A stretch of 64,000 nt of DNA from Bryobacterales bacterium (lineage in GTDB: Bacteria > Acidobacteriota > Terriglobia > Bryobacterales > Bryobacteraceae): the NCBI GenBank assembly GCA_020854055.1, contig JADZGD010000120.1:1-64000 (forward strand), given 5' to 3'. The notes beneath the pieces are model-generated. The model saw only the letters and a program-made list of their open reading frames with translations, made no database searches and was not told the origin of the DNA. Shown one piece after another: positions 20,721 through 29,321 of this stretch. How positions within the stretch are numbered: position 1 is the stretch's first letter; the number at the start of each line of letters is the position of its first letter. A program made the position numbers and the translations under genes.

Positions 20721-21718
20721 GTAAAAATGGAACCGCTTCGCCCATCGGCCTGGACATCGGTACCAGCCGCATCGTCGCGGCCAGCCAGTCCGATGGGGGC
20801 TATTCGTTTCAGTCCCAGTTGAATGCCTTTGTGATGTTGCCGTACTCGCGGATGACCGAGAACGTGCTGAAGAGGGAGAATGTGCCCTATTCGGTTCGCG
20901 GAGCCGAGATTGTCGTCCATGGCAACGAGTCGGAGAAGTTCGCCGCCCTGCGGCAGGTGGAGACCCGGCGTCCGATGACCAAGGGAATTCTCAATCCGGG
21001 TGAACCGGAGGGTCTCAACCAGATTCGCCAGATTATCACCAGCCTGGTGGGCGAGAAAGCCGCCCCCGGCCAGAAGCTCTGTTACAGCGTGCCCGCCGCG
21101 CCGCTCGGCGCCGATGAGAACCTTACGTACCACGAAGCCAGCCTGCGCCAGTTGCTGGTGCAGAGCGGATTTGAAGTGAAGAGTATCAACGAGGGCCTGG
21201 CGGTAGTGTATGCCGAGATGGAAGACTCCAACTACACCGGCATCGGCATTAGCTGCGGCGGCGGGTTATGCAATGTTTGCCTGGCCTACCTTTCGGTTCC
21301 GGTCATTACGTTTAGCATTGCTAAGGCCGGCGATTTTATTGATGAGAGCGCCGCGTCGGTTACCGGAGAGCTGGCGAATCGCATCCGGCTCACCAAGGAA
21401 GACGGTTTTCATCTGAACGGGCACCACACGAATAAGATTCACCAGGTGCTCGGCGTCTATTACGACGACGTGATTCAGACCCTGGTGAACGCGCTCAAGG
21501 AGACCTTCCTGGCTGAGCGCAACGTGCCACGTCTGGGCCGTCCCGTTCCGCTGGTGCTCAGCGGCGGAACCACACTGCCCGGAGGCTTCCGCGACCGCTT
21601 CGACAAGATCCTCAAGGAGTCCAATTTTCCGATCGAGCTTTCCGAAGTGCGCGTCTCGGAAGATCCGCTCAGCACCACCGCGAAAGGCGCGCTGATCGCC
21701 GCATTAACCGATATGTAA
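20717..21718 (+). CDS. Actin-like ATPase (MreB/FtsA/Hsp70 fold), novel branch
   Basis: This 333-residue protein has the actin fold motifs. Phosphate-1 is GLDIGTSRIVAAS near residue 11, the connect-type helix is SINEGLAVVYAEM, and the adenosine motif is LVLSGGTTLPGGF near the C terminus. The phosphate-2 loop is unusual: ISCGGGLCN instead of the common DxGGGT, so the aspartate is replaced. It has no membrane anchor. I cannot place it in MreB, FtsA, ParM or MamK. Coupling to the upstream amidase suggests a cytoskeletal element linked to cell-wall cleavage, which is an inference from context only. Confidence 0.8.
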   Translation: MSKNGTASPIGLDIGTSRIVAASQSDGGYSFQSQLNAFVMLPYSRMTENVLKRENVPYSVRGAEIVVHGNESEKFAALRQVETRRPMTKGILNPGEPEGLNQIRQIITSLVGEKAAPGQKLCYSVPAAPLGADENLTYHEASLRQLLVQSGFEVKSINEGLAVVYAEMEDSNYTGIGISCGGGLCNVCLAYLSVPVITFSIAKAGDFIDESAASVTGELANRIRLTKEDGFHLNGHHTNKIHQVLGVYYDDVIQTLVNALKETFLAERNVPRLGRPVPLVLSGGTTLPGGFRDRFDKILKESNFPIELSEVRVSEDPLSTTAKGALIAALTDM

Positions 21719-21725
21719 TTGGAGC

Positions 21726-21743
21726 GCCGGCTTATGTGCCGGC
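21726..21743. terminator. Hairpin between convergent genes
   Basis: GCCGGC-TTATGT-GCCGGC can form a 6-base-pair hairpin in the 27 bases between the stops of the actin-like gene and mutS2. There is no T-run on either side, so it is only a possible bidirectional terminator. Confidence 0.35.
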
Positions 21744-21745
21744 CC

Positions 21746-24172
21746 TCATGTCTCCCGCAGCTCGGCGATGGTGGCTCCGGTGCCGCCTTCGCCGGGAGGC
21801 GCCGGATAGTGTTTGGCCACGTGTGGCGAGGCAGTCAGCAACTCGTTCACTGCCCTCTTCAGGATTCCCATCCCGTGGCCGTGGACGATACGTACTCTCT
21901 GCACGCCTCCCAGCACGGCGCTATCCAGGAACTTATCCACCTCTTCAATCGCCTCCTCGGCGCGTTTGCCGATCACGTTGATTTCGCGGTAGGACACGCT
22001 CCAGGCAGGTCCGGCATGGTAGCTGACGTTGGCGGGCAGTTTCGGACCGCCGGCGCCACCGCCGATCACCTCCAGCACCTCTTCAGCTTCCAGCCGCATC
22101 TTCATGAACCCGGCCTGAACCTCCACCTCGCCATTGTCAAACACGCGCAGCACCGTAGCCGGTTCCCGGATGTCGCGCAGGCGTACCCGAGCCCCCTCCA
22201 CAATCTTCGGTTTTGACGCCGCCAGGCCGCCCTGCCGGGCCTCGTCCCGGGTCGAAAGCAGAGTGGCTTCCATCTCCTGTCGGAACTCGCGTTTGGTCTT
22301 CGCCACCGAGCGCCGGGCCTGCACAGCCGCCTTACGCTCACCGGCGCGTTCGAGAATCGAGTGAATCGCTTCACCGGCCTGTTCTTCGAAGCGGGCCATC
22401 AGGGCATCGGAGCGGCGCGCCAGTTCCCGCAGCTTCTCGCTTTCTTTCTGTTGCCACTCCTTGGCCAGACTCTGCTCGCGGGTAGCCAGGGCAGCGCGCC
22501 GGTCCACCACCTCTCGCTCGAGTTCCTGTACGTTGGCCAGCCGCGCCTGGAGTTCGGCGAGAAAGCGCGCAATGTCACGTTCGCTTGAAGACATCGCCGC
22601 CCGCGCCCGTTCGATCACGTCCCGCGGCATACCGAGCCGTTGCGCGATATCGAGGCCCGCCGAACGTCCGGGCGCGCCCATCCGCAGCCCGAACGTGGGC
22701 TCCAGCGTCTGGTCATCGAAGCCCATCGAGCCGTTGACCACCCCGGGCGTATTCGCCCCGAAGATTTTCAACGCCACGAGATGGGTGGATGCCACGGTGA
22801 ACGATCCAGAGCCCAGAAAACGGTCCAGAATCGCCACGCCTAGCGCCCCGCCCTCTTCCGGATCGGTCGCCCGCCCCAGTTCGTCCATCAGCACCAGCGA
22901 GTCGCGGGTGGCCGCCGCCAGCATGTCCCGTACCCGGCTAATGTGGGCCGAAAAAGTGCTGAGGCTCTCTTCGATCGACTGTTGATCCCCAATGTCGGCC
23001 AGAATCTCGTGAAAAATGGGAAATTCCGCCGCTGCGCAGGGAACCGGCAGGGCGCACTGCGCCATCAGTGCAAGCAGCCCGACGGTCTTCATGGTCACCG
23101 TCTTGCCGCCCGTGTTCGGTCCGCTAATCAGCAAGGTGCGTTGTTGTTCGTCGAGCGTTAGCGAGACCGGCACCGGGCGGCGCTGCTGCCGCCGCAGCAC
23201 GTCGTCGAGCAGGGGGTGGCGCGCCTCCGCCAGATGCAACCGGCGGCTGCCCGCAGGGCTAAAGACGGGTATCACGCACTCGAAGTCCAGCGCAAACTGA
23301 GCCTTGGCGAACAGGAACTCCAGGCCGCTCATCACCTCCAGAGCGCGGGCAACCGAGTCCTTGTATCCCCGCAGGTGCCCGGTCATCTCGGCCAGAATCC
23401 GGTAGACCTCGCGCGTCTCTTCTTCGTCCAATCGCACCAGTTCGTTGTTGAGCTCGATGGTTTCCAGCGGTTCCAGAAACAGCGTGTGCCCGGTGCCGCT
23501 GGTGCCGTGAATCACGCCGTCGATGCGGCGCCTGGCGCCAGGCACTACCGGAACGACGAAGCGTTCGTTGCGGATGGTGACAAATTCTTCCTGTAGTACA
23601 CCGTCCTCGCGGTGGAGTTTCAGGAAGCGTTCAAGCGATTCGGCGATCTGTTTTTTCTGCCGTTCGATATCGCGGCGGATACGGCCGAGCGCAACGCTGG
23701 CATGGTCGGCAATGGTGCCATCGGGTAGCACCTTGCCGGAAAGCGCTTTGAGCAGCGGTCGAAACTCGCCGATACTGGCGGCGCGCGCGCTCAACCGCGG
23801 AAAGCGCTCCATCACCGCGGCCAGCAGCGCCCGGGCATCGGCGGCGCGGTCGAGAAATGCGATCAGATGGAGTATCTCCAGCGGTTCGAGCACCACCCCC
23901 TCGATCTGGAGCTTGCGCACGGCGTGGGATGGATCCGGAAGATCAAAGCGCAGACGAACGGCGGTCTCTGCGCCGGTGGTCCGTGGCCGGGCCGCCGCGC
24001 GCAGATAGTCCATCGCTTCCGCGGTTTCTGCCAGTGAGCAAGCCAGCCGGTCTTGGTCGGTACCGGGCGCTAGGGCCTCAACCGCCGCCCGGCCCATCGG
24101 GGTGGACGCGTAGCGGGCGATCAACGCCTTCAGCGAGTCGAATTCGAGCAGTTCACTACTGAAGTACTTCAT
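21746..24172 (-). CDS. mutS2: MutS2 family ATPase/endonuclease
   Basis: This MutS homologue lacks the mismatch-recognition domain. In other bacteria it suppresses recombination or rescues collided ribosomes. The 808-residue protein has the core/clamp helices, Walker A GPNTGGKT near residue 351, and Walker B LVLMDELGRATDPEEG. A long coiled-coil with an RQEMEA-type KOW linker follows. The C-terminal Smr nuclease domain has RIVHGHGMGIL, with the usual HGxG motif. Its start overlaps the end of the NUDIX gene by 4 bases, so the pair is coupled. Confidence 0.95.
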   Translation of the reverse strand: MKYFSSELLEFDSLKALIARYASTPMGRAAVEALAPGTDQDRLACSLAETAEAMDYLRAAARPRTTGAETAVRLRFDLPDPSHAVRKLQIEGVVLEPLEILHLIAFLDRAADARALLAAVMERFPRLSARAASIGEFRPLLKALSGKVLPDGTIADHASVALGRIRRDIERQKKQIAESLERFLKLHREDGVLQEEFVTIRNERFVVPVVPGARRRIDGVIHGTSGTGHTLFLEPLETIELNNELVRLDEEETREVYRILAEMTGHLRGYKDSVARALEVMSGLEFLFAKAQFALDFECVIPVFSPAGSRRLHLAEARHPLLDDVLRRQQRRPVPVSLTLDEQQRTLLISGPNTGGKTVTMKTVGLLALMAQCALPVPCAAAEFPIFHEILADIGDQQSIEESLSTFSAHISRVRDMLAAATRDSLVLMDELGRATDPEEGGALGVAILDRFLGSGSFTVASTHLVALKIFGANTPGVVNGSMGFDDQTLEPTFGLRMGAPGRSAGLDIAQRLGMPRDVIERARAAMSSSERDIARFLAELQARLANVQELEREVVDRRAALATREQSLAKEWQQKESEKLRELARRSDALMARFEEQAGEAIHSILERAGERKAAVQARRSVAKTKREFRQEMEATLLSTRDEARQGGLAASKPKIVEGARVRLRDIREPATVLRVFDNGEVEVQAGFMKMRLEAEEVLEVIGGGAGGPKLPANVSYHAGPAWSVSYREINVIGKRAEEAIEEVDKFLDSAVLGGVQRVRIVHGHGMGILKRAVNELLTASPHVAKHYPAPPGEGGTGATIAELRET

Positions 24173-24657
24173 CGGTCCCGGAGGTCTTTACGTATTTGAA
24201 ATGCTTTGGCGATCACGTCTTCGGCCCCTTCGGTCAACCGGTAGCGGGACAGTTCCTTACGGGTGACCCACGCACAGCGGATTGCATCGTCGGCGGCCTC
24301 CAGTTCGCCTCCCGTCACGCGGCACAGGTAGTCGATCAAAACGTAGTGATATTCGGGCTTGCCACTGCTGTCGCGCAGGATCCGTTCGAACACCACCACG
24401 ATCGAGGCCGGAGCGACCAGAAGTCCGGTTTCTTCCCGTACCTCACGGCGCACTGCATCTTCCAAGCCTTCGCCCACTTCCACAACGCCGCCCGGAAGTG
24501 ACCAGTAACCCTTCAGGGGCTCATGACCCCGCTCCACCAGCAGCACGCGGTTGCCGCGCAGAACCACCGCGCTCACGCCGAGGATGGGCCGCCGGGGATA
24601 GCGCCGGCGGCCGGCTCGGCTCCGTCCGGGTGTGGAACTGGCGGGACGGGCGCTAAT
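24169..24657 (-). CDS. NUDIX hydrolase, apparent ATT start
   Basis: NUDIX hydrolases cleave nucleoside diphosphates linked to another moiety; the substrate here is unknown. The complete Nudix box reads G-x5-E-x7-REVREETG, beginning GGVVEVGEGLEDA. A canonical start exists only at GTG 24576, but the frame upstream encodes RRRYPRRPILGVSAVV, and the YP-RPI-GV part is typical of the family N terminus. No ATG, GTG or TTG occurs there. ATT at 24657-24655 has AAAGGAG nine bases upstream and overlaps the SMP-30 stop (ATTAG), giving 162 residues. From GTG it would have 135. Its end overlaps the mutS2 start by 4 bases. Confidence 0.85.
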   Translation of the reverse strand: MSARPASSTPGRSRAGRRRYPRRPILGVSAVVLRGNRVLLVERGHEPLKGYWSLPGGVVEVGEGLEDAVRREVREETGLLVAPASIVVVFERILRDSSGKPEYHYVLIDYLCRVTGGELEAADDAIRCAWVTRKELSRYRLTEGAEDVIAKAFQIRKDLRDR

Positions 24658-25525
24658 AAGAAACGGCTCCTTTCACGTTCAGCCGGACGCGGTAGACCAC
24701 CGGACCGGAGGTGACGAACAGTGTCTTAAAGTCGGGTTCCCCGAAAGCGCAGTTCGATGCCGCCTGAGCCAACGGAATGGTCGCCAGGGGCTTGCCCTGC
24801 GCGCTGTAAATCTCCACGTTCCTGGCGGCGACATACAGATTACCTCGCTCGTCGGCGCAAATCCCATCGGGAACGCCGGAAATATTTTCTACCACCAGCC
24901 GCTCGTTGGATGCCGTCCCTTTGCGGTCCAAATCGTAGGCGCGAACATTCTTTTCATCCGAGTTGGTGACGTAGAGAATCTTCCCATCGGGGGATAGCGC
25001 TACGCCGTTGGGACGTCCGTGGGGCTTGGCCAACGCCTCAATTGCCCCTTTGGGGTCGACATGATACACCCCGTAGAAATCCAGTTCCCGCTGGTCATTG
25101 GCGACGCCGAAAGCCGGATCGGTGAAGTACACATGACCGTCGCGCCGTACTACCACGTCGTTGGGCTCGTTCAGCCGCTTCCCATGGTAACGTTCGGCAA
25201 TCACCGTGGTTTTGCCCGAGGACTCGGTCCGCACTACCCGCCGTGTACGGGTTTCGCAGCTATACAACCGGCCCCGTTCGTCGTAGGTATTTCCATTGGT
25301 ATTGTTGGAATCCGCCCGCATTACCACCGGCTTGGCGCCGGGAATCCATTTGTACAGCTTTCCGGCGGGAATGTCGCTGAAGACCAGGAAGTTCTCCCGG
25401 CTCCAGACCGGTCCTTCGGTGAACTGGTAGCCCACGGTGAGATGCTCCACCCTGAGGTCGGAGAAATCCTGCGCCGCGGCCGCCGGCACCAACGCCAGTG
25501 TCAGTAGAATCAACCGGAAGGGCAT
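24653..25525 (-). CDS. Secreted SMP-30/gluconolactonase-like beta-propeller hydrolase
   Basis: This 290-residue protein starts at ATG 25525 with a signal peptide (MPFRLILLTLALVPAAAAQ). The frame runs on to 25798, but that extension is not protein-like. It has the six-bladed SMP-30/gluconolactonase/LRE pattern: the metal Glu in YQFTEGPVW, NEPNDVVVRRDGHVYFTDP, the RPNGVALSPDGKILYVTNS blade, and the DGICADERGNLYVA blade with the conserved Asp. It probably hydrolyses a sugar lactone in the periplasm, with unknown substrate. It sits upstream of the NUDIX and mutS2 genes with overlapping stop and start. Confidence 0.88.
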   Translation of the reverse strand: MPFRLILLTLALVPAAAAQDFSDLRVEHLTVGYQFTEGPVWSRENFLVFSDIPAGKLYKWIPGAKPVVMRADSNNTNGNTYDERGRLYSCETRTRRVVRTESSGKTTVIAERYHGKRLNEPNDVVVRRDGHVYFTDPAFGVANDQRELDFYGVYHVDPKGAIEALAKPHGRPNGVALSPDGKILYVTNSDEKNVRAYDLDRKGTASNERLVVENISGVPDGICADERGNLYVAARNVEIYSAQGKPLATIPLAQAASNCAFGEPDFKTLFVTSGPVVYRVRLNVKGAVSY

Positions 25526-25630
25526 GCTGCCATTGTAGCCCCCAGCCAACCACGCGAACAGTCGCGCACCGCGGCACGAGCCTGTCGCGATTTTGTCATC
25601 GGGTTTTAACACTGCGCGGCTAGCCTGAGC

Positions 25631-27193
25631 ATGGCCATGACAAATAAAGGACTCCCGATGGCGATCGTAGCTTTGCTGGCGGCAAGCGCGGGACCGGCCG
25701 CGGATGGCGCGAACCCGCTGGAAGAGAAGATAGAAAAGCTGGCCGCTCAAGTGGCCGCGCAGCAGCGGCAGATCGATGAGTTGCGGCGGTTGCTGCAAGC
25801 GACGGTTCCGCGGCCATCCGGCATCCCGGTTGTGAAGGAATCACCGGTTGCGCCCGAGGAGGGGAAAAAAACTCCGCCGGCGCCATTGCGGTTTGAGATC
25901 GGTGCCGCATCGATTACACCGTTCGGGTTCATGGATCTCACGGCTGTCTACCGCAGCCGGACCGGTGGAAGTGGAATCGGCACCAACTTTGCGGGCATTC
26001 CGTTCGCCAATACGATCCCCGGCCAACTGAGCGAATTCCGCTTCAGCGCCCAGAACTCGCGCGTCGGGATGCGCGTCGATACCTGGGTGCGAGGCGCCCG
26101 GGTGTTGGGCTATTTCGAGACCGACTTCCTGGGCCTGTCGCCGGGCAATGCCGCGGTTTCGAGCAACAGCAACAGCCTGCGCATGCGGCTTTACTGGCTG
26201 GATGTGCGCAAGGGCCGCTACGAGATTCTGGGCGGGCAATCCTGGAGCCTTTTGACACCGAATCGCCAGGGCTTGTCGCCACTGCCGGAGAATATCTTTA
26301 ACACTTACGATATCGACGTGAATTACCAGGCAGGGCTGGTCTGGGCTCGCAATCCCGGGCTCCGGTTCATTTATCACGCAGCGCCGCGCCTGGCCATAGG
26401 AGTGGCGTTGGAAAGCGCGGAGCAGTACGCCGGAGGCTCGGCCGGGGCGGGTGTTATCACGTTGCCCTCGGCGCTTTCGGCGGCCTATGCCAGCCAGTTG
26501 AACAGGGGCGCTAGCACGTTTTCGGTTCCCAACCAGCGGCCCGACGTCATCGTCAAGATCGCCTATGATGGACGGCCCGCCAACCGCCGCCTGCACGCGG
26601 AACTGGCAGGTATCTCGCGCGGCTTCCATTTCCATAACCCGGTGACCCGGCGCAGTTATACCAGGCAGGGGGGTGGCGGTTCCGTAAACCTGAACCTGGA
26701 GTTGGTCAAAAATCTCGTCCTGGTGACAAACAACTATTACAGCAGCGGCGGCGGACGCTGGATTTTCGGTCAAGGGCCGGATCTGATCATCCGCGGCGAC
26801 GGCAGCCCCTCGCTGGTCCACGCGGCATCGACCGTTTCGGGCGTCGAATACCGTCCATCGCCGAATCTGACTCTGTATGCCTATTACGGCGGAGCCTACT
26901 TCCAGAAGAACGCGGCAATCGATCCGGCAACCGGCAAACGGATCGGCTACGGGTATGCGGATTCGCCGGATACCCACAATCGCGCCATTCAGGAGCCCAC
27001 CCTCGGCTTTGTCAATACTTTCTGGCGGGACCCGCGCTGGGGAGCCCTGGAGTTCATGGGGCAGTACAGTTACCTGATGCGAAATCCATGGGCAACGGCG
27101 CCCGGCAGGCCATCAAGCGCAGCTCTCAATATGGTATTTCTCAATCTGCGCTATCTGCTTCCTGGAATGCCGCCGCGCACCGACGACCGGTAG
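25631..27193 (+). CDS. Outer-membrane porin with N-terminal coiled coil
   Basis: This 520-residue protein has a signal peptide (MAIVALLAASAGPAADG) and a heptad-like coiled coil (LEEKIEKLAAQVAAQQRQID). A long beta-barrel of alternating polar and aromatic strands follows, including FGFMDLTAVYRS, FRFSAQNSRVGMRV and LTLYAYYGGAYF. It ends in a strand, LNLRYLL, then a short Arg-Asp tail. The architecture fits the trimeric DcaP-like porins, which pass negatively charged or aromatic compounds, but the substrate cannot be told. It is divergent from the SMP-30 gene across 105 bases. Confidence 0.8.
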   Translation: MAMTNKGLPMAIVALLAASAGPAADGANPLEEKIEKLAAQVAAQQRQIDELRRLLQATVPRPSGIPVVKESPVAPEEGKKTPPAPLRFEIGAASITPFGFMDLTAVYRSRTGGSGIGTNFAGIPFANTIPGQLSEFRFSAQNSRVGMRVDTWVRGARVLGYFETDFLGLSPGNAAVSSNSNSLRMRLYWLDVRKGRYEILGGQSWSLLTPNRQGLSPLPENIFNTYDIDVNYQAGLVWARNPGLRFIYHAAPRLAIGVALESAEQYAGGSAGAGVITLPSALSAAYASQLNRGASTFSVPNQRPDVIVKIAYDGRPANRRLHAELAGISRGFHFHNPVTRRSYTRQGGGGSVNLNLELVKNLVLVTNNYYSSGGGRWIFGQGPDLIIRGDGSPSLVHAASTVSGVEYRPSPNLTLYAYYGGAYFQKNAAIDPATGKRIGYGYADSPDTHNRAIQEPTLGFVNTFWRDPRWGALEFMGQYSYLMRNPWATAPGRPSSAALNMVFLNLRYLLPGMPPRTDDR

Positions 27194-27341
27194 CCGATCC
27201 CTCAGGCACCGTGGCCGGCAACAGAAACTATACTGGCTTCACCGGGACAATTCCATGTCGCCGGCTAATGGAATACACCGAGTGCCATTCCCTTCACTGC
27301 GGTGAAAGAATTATCCGAGCGGAGCAGGTGAGATTATAACC

Positions 27342-27989
27342 ATGTTTGCTGGCCACTATGGAGTTGCGTTTGGATTGAAGGGGGCCAACCGCCGGTTGCC
27401 TCTTGTGTACCTCTTCCTGGCAGTGCAGTTTGTGGACATACTGTGGGCGCTGTTCGTGCTTCTGGGTATCGAGCAGGTTCGCATCGTGCCCGGCCTGATG
27501 AAGGGCAGCTCGCTCGATTTCGTCCACTACCCGTACTCCCACAGCCTGTTCATGACGTTCCTGTGGGCCGGATTGGCCTACGTGCTCTACAAGCGTTTCG
27601 TTGGCCTGGGCCGCCCGGTGGTTTTGGCGCTGGCAGTGGTGTCGCATTTCTTCCTCGATGCCCTGGTTCACCGTCCCGACTTGCCGATCTGGCTTGGCCC
27701 GCATCCCATGCGAATCGGATTTGGCTTGTGGAATCTCCCGGTCATCGAACTGTTGCTCGAAGGGCTGCTGGTTGCGATCGGGTTGAAGGTCTATGCCGGC
27801 GCCACCGTCTGGAGGTCGAAGGCCGGGCGTATCGGACCCTGGCTGGTGGGCGCGTTCCTGCTCATCGTCACGGGGACAGGTGTCCTCATGGCGCCCGCCA
27901 CCGCGCCGAGCGTGATCGCCACGGCGTCGCTTTTAACCAACACCGGCATGGTGGGAATCGCCTACTGGTTCGACCGGCAGCGGGGCTGA
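27342..27989 (+). CDS. Predicted membrane-bound metal-dependent hydrolase (DUF457/YdjM-like)
   Basis: This 215-residue protein has five or six hydrophobic segments and the His-rich pattern of the DUF457/YbcI group: GHYGVAFG near the N terminus, YPYSHSLF near residue 66, and SHFFLDALVHRPDLP near 105. The histidines and aspartates could bind metal at the membrane face. The cellular role is unknown. It follows the porin by 148 bases in which I see nothing. It converges on the DUF4112 gene. Confidence 0.7.
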   Translation: MFAGHYGVAFGLKGANRRLPLVYLFLAVQFVDILWALFVLLGIEQVRIVPGLMKGSSLDFVHYPYSHSLFMTFLWAGLAYVLYKRFVGLGRPVVLALAVVSHFFLDALVHRPDLPIWLGPHPMRIGFGLWNLPVIELLLEGLLVAIGLKVYAGATVWRSKAGRIGPWLVGAFLLIVTGTGVLMAPATAPSVIATASLLTNTGMVGIAYWFDRQRG

Positions 27990-28015
27990 TACTTCAGATC
28001 ATCGGCCTGCTGCCG

Positions 28016-28540
28016 CTAGCGCAGGATGGCGCGAATCAACAGCGCCATCAGCACCACCGGCGTGGCGAGCAGAATCAGCAGGCCGGCGATCACCGTCGCG
28101 ACATACAGCGCATCATGGCGCGGCCGCCCGCGGCCATCGAGCGCCAGTTGATAGAGTTTCAAATTGCGGGTGTTCGACTTGAAGAGAAAGTCGAAAAGAT
28201 CTCCCAAAAAAGGAACGGCGCCGAGGGCCGTATCAATAGCCAGGTTGGCCATCATGCGGGCGATCGTCGCCCGGGGCACTCCGTCGCGGGTGGCGCTGAG
28301 GATAATCCAGGCGCTCAACAGGCTGCCGAGTACGTCGCCCACGCCGGGAATCAGGCCGATCAGTCCGTCAAAGCCGATCGCCCAGGGGCCGATCGGGATG
28401 CACTCATCCAACAGCCAGGCCAGCCGCCGAATCAACTTTGGGGGAAGCCGCTCCGGCAGACCACCCAGATCAATGCCGGCAAACGATTGAGGGGAAGTGC
28501 TCGCAGTTCTCACGACCAATCCTCCTTCGGTTTCTGCCAC
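28016..28540 (-). CDS. DUF4112 membrane protein
   Basis: This 174-residue protein matches the DUF4112 pattern: the RRLAWLLDECIPIG segment, then IGFDGLIGLIPGVGDVLGSLLSAWII, whose Gly-Pro-Gly-Asp motif is the hallmark. The segment IDTALGAVPFLGDLFDFLFKSN repeats that theme, and a C-terminal membrane helix (IAGLLILLATPVVLMALLI) follows. The function is unknown. It is divergent from mtgA across about 58 bases. Confidence 0.85.
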   Translation of the reverse strand: MAETEGGLVVRTASTSPQSFAGIDLGGLPERLPPKLIRRLAWLLDECIPIGPWAIGFDGLIGLIPGVGDVLGSLLSAWIILSATRDGVPRATIARMMANLAIDTALGAVPFLGDLFDFLFKSNTRNLKLYQLALDGRGRPRHDALYVATVIAGLLILLATPVVLMALLIRAILR

Positions 28541-28598
28541 TCATTGTAATCGAGAAGAGGAGTGGAAAAGAGGAGCCGAAAAGGCGCGATAATCGGGC

Positions 28599-29318
28599 TT
28601 GCCCGCTCGAACACTGGTTCGCAAGCCGAAGGGTTTTGCCCGCACCCGCAAAGGTTTCCCGCGGCGCTGGCTGATCCGCCTGCTGGTCTCCGCGGCCGCC
28701 GCCTACCTGGTGTGCTGCCTGGGCTTGCTCTACTTGCGCTGGTTCCGGCCGCTGACCACAATGGTTCAGATACAGCGGCGCGTCGAGGCCATCGCTTCCG
28801 GCGCCAAATACCACAAACAGTGGAAGTGGACGCCCTTGTCCCGCATCTCGCCCAACCTCCAGCACGCCGTCATCGCGGCTGAAGACGGCCGCTTCTACCA
28901 GCACCACGGCATCGACTGGAACCAGGTGCAGAAGGTGCTGGACCAGGATTTCGAAAACGGCCGCCCCAGTCGCGGCGCCTCCACCATCGACCAGCAACTG
29001 GTGAAGAATCTCTTCCTCACCACTCACCGTTGGGCGCTGCGCAAAGCCGTCGAATTCGCTCTGCTACCGGCAGCCGAACTGCTGCTTCCCAAGCAGCGAA
29101 TGCTGGAACTCTATCTGAATGTCATCGAGTGGGGGCCGGGAGTCTATGGCGCCGGAGCCGCAGCGGAATATTACTACCACACCCCGGCCGCCCGGATGGG
29201 CCGTGATCAGGCGGCGCGCCTGGCAGCCTGTATTCCCGCGCCACGCAAGCGGAAGCCCGCCCGGATGAACGAATACTCCCAGGCCATCCAACTCCGAATG
29301 AAGCAGCAGGGCTGGTAG
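28599..29318 (+). CDS. mtgA: Monofunctional peptidoglycan glycosyltransferase
   Basis: This GT51 enzyme polymerises lipid II into glycan strands on the outer face of the inner membrane. The 239-residue protein has a basic cytoplasmic N terminus, one membrane anchor (LLVSAAAAYLVCCLGLLYL), and the GT51 motifs AAEDGRFYQHHG (with the catalytic Glu), RGASTIDQQLVKNLF and ELYLNVIEWGPGVYG. The start is TTG at 28599, which leaves about 25 residues before the anchor. It has no transpeptidase domain, so it differs from class A PBPs. Confidence 0.93.
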   Translation: MPARTLVRKPKGFARTRKGFPRRWLIRLLVSAAAAYLVCCLGLLYLRWFRPLTTMVQIQRRVEAIASGAKYHKQWKWTPLSRISPNLQHAVIAAEDGRFYQHHGIDWNQVQKVLDQDFENGRPSRGASTIDQQLVKNLFLTTHRWALRKAVEFALLPAAELLLPKQRMLELYLNVIEWGPGVYGAGAAAEYYYHTPAARMGRDQAARLAACIPAPRKRKPARMNEYSQAIQLRMKQQGW

Positions 29319-29321
29319 CTG

